From a virus: a DNA stretch of 64,000 nucleotides. A model generated the notes under the pieces. The model saw nothing but the letters and a program-made list of their open reading frames with translations. It did not search any database and was not told the origin of the DNA. Positions 60,236 to 64,000 of the stretch are shown one piece after another (position 1 is the stretch's first letter; each line of letters begins with the position of its first letter). Where the stretch lies: positions 1 to 64,000 of IMG/VR virus record IMGVR_UViG_3300036830_000438, one strand, 5' to 3'. The position numbers and the translations under genes are program-made.

Positions 60236-61345
60236 ATGGGCGCGAAGACTTCGATTCAGTGGACCGACGCGACGTGGGCGCCAGCACGCGGTTGTTCGCG
60301 TGTCTCGCCTGGTTGCGAAAACTGCTACGCCGAGGGCGTCGCGGCGCGCTTCTCGGGCGCGGGACTCGCGTTCGAAGGCTTCGCGAAGTTCTCCGGCAAG
60401 CGCCGCCTTCCGCAGTGGACGGGCAAGGTCGCGCTCCGACCAGAGCACATCCTCGACCCGCTTCGATGGCGCGCGCCGCGGAAGGTGTTCGTCTCGAGCA
60501 TGACGGACATCTTCCACGAGTCGCTCTCGAATGAGGACATCGCGGCGATCTTCGGTGTGATGGCGATCGCGAAGCGCCACACGTTTCAGGTGCTCACGAA
60601 ACGCGCGAAGCGCATGCGCGAATGGTTCGCGTGGGTCGACACGCACGCCATCAAGGGCGGCATGATCGGGCCCAAGCGCGCGTTCGGCCTCGCTTTCGCG
60701 GCGGGCCTGCTCGTCAAGCTCTGCGGTCACGACGTGCCGAAGTCGCTCATGGATTCGTCGGTGCTCGACTGCCCGTGGCCGCTCCCGAACGTGTGGCTCG
60801 GCGTGAGCGCGGAGGATCAAGCGCGCGCAGACGAGCGCATCCCCGAGCTGCTCCGCACGCCTGCTGCGGTGCGCGGCGTGAGCTATGAGCCGGCGCTTGA
60901 GTTGGTGAACCTCGCGCGTTGGTTGCCGACATCGCAACGTCCGGGTGCGCTAGAGCGGTCGATGGAGGCGCTCGCTCTTCCGCCGCGTCTCGACTGGGTG
61001 ATCGTCGGTGGCGAAAGCGGCCCGCGATCGCGGCCGTTCGACGTCGCGTGGGCCCGGTCGGTCATCGAGCAATGCCGCGCAGCCGGCGTCGCGTGCTTCG
61101 TCAAACAGATGGGTCGCACCGTCCTCGGCGAGGACAAGGGCTTCGCCGTCGACGCGTGGTACTTCGGCGACGGAAAATATTGGCGACCCGGCATCATCGG
61201 CGAGCACAATCACGGTCGCCCGACGGTGGCGCGCGGCTTCTCCGCTGACGCGATCGGCTTCACACTCTTCGATCGCTCGGGCGGTGACATGACGGAGTGG
61301 CCGGTCGACTTGCGCGTGCGGCAATTCCCGGTGGTGCGTTCGTGA
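60236..61345 (+). CDS. Phage Gp37/Gp68-like (DUF5131) protein
   Basis: 369 aa from ATG 60236. Starts with IQWTDATWAPARGC, then SPGCENCYA, giving Cys20, Cys27 and Cys30, a radical-SAM-like cysteine pattern of the Gp37/Gp68 phage family; later FVSSMTDIFHE and WLGVSAEDQ. The family is widespread in phages and often near DNA modification genes. Its reaction is not established. Confidence 0.85.
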   Translation: MGAKTSIQWTDATWAPARGCSRVSPGCENCYAEGVAARFSGAGLAFEGFAKFSGKRRLPQWTGKVALRPEHILDPLRWRAPRKVFVSSMTDIFHESLSNEDIAAIFGVMAIAKRHTFQVLTKRAKRMREWFAWVDTHAIKGGMIGPKRAFGLAFAAGLLVKLCGHDVPKSLMDSSVLDCPWPLPNVWLGVSAEDQARADERIPELLRTPAAVRGVSYEPALELVNLARWLPTSQRPGALERSMEALALPPRLDWVIVGGESGPRSRPFDVAWARSVIEQCRAAGVACFVKQMGRTVLGEDKGFAVDAWYFGDGKYWRPGIIGEHNHGRPTVARGFSADAIGFTLFDRSGGDMTEWPVDLRVRQFPVVRS

Positions 61346-61512
61346 TCGACGTCGTTCGCCGTCGCCGCACCGCGGTCGAGCTCGTCGACGCGGTGGCCGT
61401 TTCTGCTCGCGTCGATGCGCCCAAACTCTCGTCGATCTCCGAATCGCGCGACGCTCGCATCCGTCGTGAAACGCGGCGCGAATTTCAGGAAGCCCGTCGG
61501 AGGTACGTATGA
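61342..61512 (+). CDS. Small basic hypothetical protein
   Basis: 56 aa from GTG 61342 (GTGA overlap). Very basic, ends RRETRREFQEARRRYV. Overlaps the methyltransferase start by 4 bases. Unknown function. Confidence 0.45.
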   Translation: MIDVVRRRRTAVELVDAVAVSARVDAPKLSSISESRDARIRRETRREFQEARRRYV

Positions 61513-62021
61513 ACGCGACGACTCCGCGCGACAAGACGCGCACGAAGCAGGACTACCGGACCCCGCCGGAGTTCATCCGCGCCGTCGAGAAACGCTTCGG
61601 GCAAATCGTGCTCGACCTCGCTGCGAAAGACGGCGACGAGTGCAAGCCGCTTCTCGCGCACATCACGCCCGAAGAGGATTCGCTCGTCACCCCGTGGCCG
61701 ACGACACGGCACTCGTCGGGCGTCTATTTCCTGAATCCGCCGTTCGCGGACATCGCGCCGTGGGCTGCGAAGTGCGCCGCGTGGCGTCGTGAGGGAGCGC
61801 CCGGCGTTGTGACAGCGCTCCTCGTGCCGGCGTCCGTCGATGCGGAGTGGTGGTCCGCGAGCGTGCGCGGCGCGGCGATCACGTATGCGTGCAAGTCGCG
61901 CATCAAGTTCCTCGGCGCTGAGGACGGCTACCCGAAGCCGCTCGCGCTTTGTGTGTTCGATCCGCGTCACTTCCCGACGAGCGCGTGCTTGCACCTTTGG
62001 GACTGGAAGGCGGACGCGTGA
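61509..62021 (+). CDS. Phage N6-adenine DNA methyltransferase (Dam-like)
   Basis: 170 aa from ATG 61509. Phage Dam pattern: QDYRTPPEFI near 14-23, DLAAK at 36-40 and NPPF at 76-79 in the catalytic position. Transfers methyl to adenine N6, protecting phage DNA or adjusting regulation. Third methyltransferase in the window. Confidence 0.88.
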   Translation: MNATTPRDKTRTKQDYRTPPEFIRAVEKRFGQIVLDLAAKDGDECKPLLAHITPEEDSLVTPWPTTRHSSGVYFLNPPFADIAPWAAKCAAWRREGAPGVVTALLVPASVDAEWWSASVRGAAITYACKSRIKFLGAEDGYPKPLALCVFDPRHFPTSACLHLWDWKADA

Positions 62022-62572
62022 CGCACGCCGAGCTCGTCTCGCGCGCGCAGCGCTGGGTTCGATCGCGGCGATATCCCATCGTGCTCGCGGATGTGCACAC
62101 GACGACGACGACCGAACAGCCCGACGTGATCGGATTCCGCACGGGCGGCGACACGCTTCTCGTCGAGTGCAAGGCCTCGCGCGCCGACTTTCGCCGCGAC
62201 GCGGCGAAGTATTTCCGCCGTGCGCCCGAGCACGGCATGGGCTATTTCCGCTGGTATTTCGCTCCGGCCGACGTGATCCCCGTCGACGCGCTGCCGGCCG
62301 GCTGGGGGCTCGTCGAACTCAACGCGCGCGGCGGGCTCGGCATCCTCCGCAACGCGCAGCCGTGCTTCACGCGCGATCTGACGAGTGAAGGCAGGCTCCT
62401 CGTGACGGCGCTGAGGCGCGCGACCGAGGGCTGGGGTCGCGGCATGTTTGGCGACATCGCGCCACGCGTCGTCGATGGCGATCCGCACCCGAGCGCCTCA
62501 CGAACCATTCGCGAGCTCCGCGCGGAGAACGAGCGTCTGCGTTCCTTGCTTCGCGATCGAGGTGGCGCGTGA
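62018..62572 (+). CDS. PD-(D/E)XK nuclease-like protein
   Basis: 184 aa from GTG 62018 (GTGA overlap). Core pattern PDVIGF followed by LLVECKAS (the D...ExK motif), then KYFRRAPEHG and RWYFAP as in adenine-modification-associated or VRR-type phage nucleases. It follows the Dam-like gene directly. Could be a DNA repair or restriction-type nuclease; not resolved. Confidence 0.7.
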   Translation: MTHAELVSRAQRWVRSRRYPIVLADVHTTTTTEQPDVIGFRTGGDTLLVECKASRADFRRDAAKYFRRAPEHGMGYFRWYFAPADVIPVDALPAGWGLVELNARGGLGILRNAQPCFTRDLTSEGRLLVTALRRATEGWGRGMFGDIAPRVVDGDPHPSASRTIRELRAENERLRSLLRDRGGA

Positions 62573-63768
62573 CGGACAACGTCATCCACCTGCCGGTCAT
62601 CCAGCCGACACGAGAGCAGACGCGCTCGCGTCGGAAGCGCGTCGTGCGCGCGAAGGTCGAGTCGATGAAGCGCATCACCAAGGGCGTCTTGTCGTTCGAC
62701 AAGATGCTCGCGGACGCGATCTACGAGGAGCTCGGGCCGATCGATCGCCCACGCACGCGTGACGACTGCGCCGGCGGCGAGCGTCCCTGCCCGTTCGTTT
62801 CGTGCGCGCACCACCTCTATCTCGAGGTCACCGACAAGGGCGCGGTGAAGTACGTGTTTCCCGACGTCGCGCCCGACGCACTCGAGCGTTTGCCAGCAAC
62901 GTGCGCGCTCGATGTGGCGGACGACGGCGGGGCGACGCTGGAGCGAACGGGCGAGCTGATGAACCTGACGCGCGAACGCGTGCGGCAACTCGAGGTCAGC
63001 GCCGCCGGGGACTTCATCGCGAAGTGGAAGGCGTTCGGCTTCTCCGCCGACCCCGATCAGTTCGTGGTGCATCGCGAGGGCGCCCTCGCCACGCTCATCA
63101 GCGGCCGCACGCTCGCCGTCGCGCCTGACCTCGTCGAGGACGAGGAAGACGCGGAGCCTGACGTTGCGCCTCGCGCGATCTGGGACCTTCGACGCGACGA
63201 GACGCGTGAGCGCGAGCAGTCGGCTCAGAACGCGGTTTTTCGCGCGTACATCAACGACTCGATCGCCCACGGCATCGAGGCGACCGAGGAGCGTTTCGCA
63301 GCTCGTCTTGCAACGACCGAACAACGACTCGCCGCATGGAAGGCGAAGAACGTGGAGCAGATCATGTTGAGTCCGTCACGCATCGAAGAAGTGTTCGCAG
63401 AGGTCGAGCGCGGCGAGGATCGCGCGACGGCGATCGCCGAGAAGCTCGGCCTGTCCACGTGCACCATGTACCTGAAAACCCTCGCGGAGGAGGACCGCGT
63501 TCAGAAGCACGGCAGCGGCCCGCACACGCGTTGGACGCTGCCGGGCGCGATGCCCAAGGCTGCGGAAAAGCCCGCCCGTAAACCATCGTCAGGACAAAAA
63601 AAAACGGCGTCCGTTCCGCGCGTGAAGGTGTCGGACGTCTCCGTCGCGGCGTCGTTGTCACCCGCGCGCGCGCACGAGTTCACCGTGCGCATCGGAGAGC
63701 TTTCGATCGATTGCCGGAGCGCCGAGCAGGTGCGCGAACTCGCGCTGGCGTTCGGGAAAGCGTCCTGA
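62569..63768 (+). CDS. Sigma region 4-like regulatory protein
   Basis: 399 aa from GTG 62569. Contains RPCPFVSC at 72-79, an acidic middle, and TRERVRQLE at 134-142, the sequence of the sigma-70 region 4 recognition helix. A second HTH-like segment lies in the C-terminal half (EVERGEDRATAIAEKLGLSTCTMYLKTL, interrupted). It is the last full gene of the rightward early operon. If the genome is circular or permuted it lies just before the late operon, so it is the best candidate for a late gene activator. Confidence 0.65.
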   Translation: MTDNVIHLPVIQPTREQTRSRRKRVVRAKVESMKRITKGVLSFDKMLADAIYEELGPIDRPRTRDDCAGGERPCPFVSCAHHLYLEVTDKGAVKYVFPDVAPDALERLPATCALDVADDGGATLERTGELMNLTRERVRQLEVSAAGDFIAKWKAFGFSADPDQFVVHREGALATLISGRTLAVAPDLVEDEEDAEPDVAPRAIWDLRRDETREREQSAQNAVFRAYINDSIAHGIEATEERFAARLATTEQRLAAWKAKNVEQIMLSPSRIEEVFAEVERGEDRATAIAEKLGLSTCTMYLKTLAEEDRVQKHGSGPHTRWTLPGAMPKAAEKPARKPSSGQKKTASVPRVKVSDVSVAASLSPARAHEFTVRIGELSIDCRSAEQVRELALAFGKAS

Positions 63769-63778
63769 TCGGCGCGTG

Positions 63779-64000
63779 ATGAAAGCGACCGCCGGACACC
63801 TCCGCCTCGTCCCCAAGCCGCTCGCTTCCGCGCGCGCGCCGGACGAGCACACGTGGATGCTCGTCCACGTCGGCGAGTTCTACACGAGCATCGTGTGCTC
63901 GCGATGCGGTGTCCGTGCGCTCGTCGCGCGTGATGGTGATGGGACGAAGTGTGGTGTCGGCGCGGACGAGGGCCGCCCGGTGGCGACGACGTGCACAGGG
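63779..64000 (+). CDS. Partial zinc-ribbon protein (3' end outside window)
   Basis: First 74 codons from ATG 63779; the frame is open to the window end. Contains CSRCGV and a later CGVG, suggesting a zinc knuckle. Function unknown. Confidence 0.5.
   Translation, partial: MKATAGHLRLVPKPLASARAPDEHTWMLVHVGEFYTSIVCSRCGVRALVARDGDGTKCGVGADEGRPVATTCTG

Overview
The window reads as most or all of the genome of a temperate, contractile-tailed (Mu-like baseplate, myovirus-type) bacteriophage in its unintegrated gene order. GC content is high throughout, GTG starts are very common, and neighbouring genes overlap by 4 bases (ATGA or GTGA) almost everywhere. No rRNA, host housekeeping gene or bacterial chromosome segment is visible. 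The many encoded lipoprotein signals point to a host with an outer membrane. A high-GC Gram-negative host, possibly a myxobacterium, is plausible, but this rests only on composition and style and is not proven.

Layout. 1-9.6 kb (+): a possible late regulator, a small-terminase candidate, a histidine phosphatase, a peptide deformylase, large terminase, portal, minor head genes and a scaffold candidate. 9.7-14.7 kb (+): major capsid, two tRNA genes (Gly-GCC and Ala-UGC), head-tail joining genes and a joining protein fused to a lectin-like domain. 15.3-27.9 kb (+): sheath, tube, tape measure and the Mu-type baseplate series (gpN, gpP, gp45, gp46, gp47 and gp48-like), then a glycine-rich fibre. 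27.9-29.2 kb (-): a two-gene inverted island (lipoprotein plus membrane protein). 29.2-32.2 kb (+): further fibre-like genes, two of which start with lipoprotein-type signal peptides. 32.2-37.7 kb (+): lysis and accessory cassette with single-TM proteins, a holin candidate, a papain-like peptidase, small lipoproteins, zinc-binding miniproteins and a GH25 endolysin, closed by two strong terminators.

38.0-39.4 kb holds a probable attP region with a duplicated 19-bp sequence and a tyrosine integrase (-). 39.4-56.5 kb (-) is one long early operon read leftwards from a promoter near 56.5 kb. It carries a recombination module (annealing-protein candidate, Cas4/RecB-like nuclease, HNH endonuclease, coiled-coil protein), a HerA-like ATPase, a C5 cytosine methyltransferase with a tandem repeat, a second DPPY methyltransferase, XF1762-like, ASCH, Lar-like and DUF1643 proteins, many small zinc-binding proteins and an excisionase candidate next to int. 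56.5-57.9 kb is the divergent control region with two regulators, a palindromic operator and shared promoter elements. 57.9-64.0 kb (+) is the rightward early operon with a transglycosylase-like protein, a low-complexity repeat protein, a Gp37/Gp68-like protein, a phage Dam-type methyltransferase, a PD-(D/E)XK nuclease and a sigma region 4-like protein. If the molecule is circular or circularly permuted, this operon would run into the terminase module at position 1.

The regulators at 56.6-57.9 kb would choose between the divergent early operons and lysogeny. The early operons supply recombination, DNA modification and anti-restriction functions. The sigma-like proteins near the map ends are candidates for switching on the late operon. 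The least expected parts are the lipoprotein-tagged fibre paralogues, the duplicated sequence at the int 3' end, tRNAs inside the capsid operon, deformylase plus phosphatase inside the packaging operon, the C5 methyltransferase repeat next to a HerA ATPase, and the papain-like protein in the lysis cassette.
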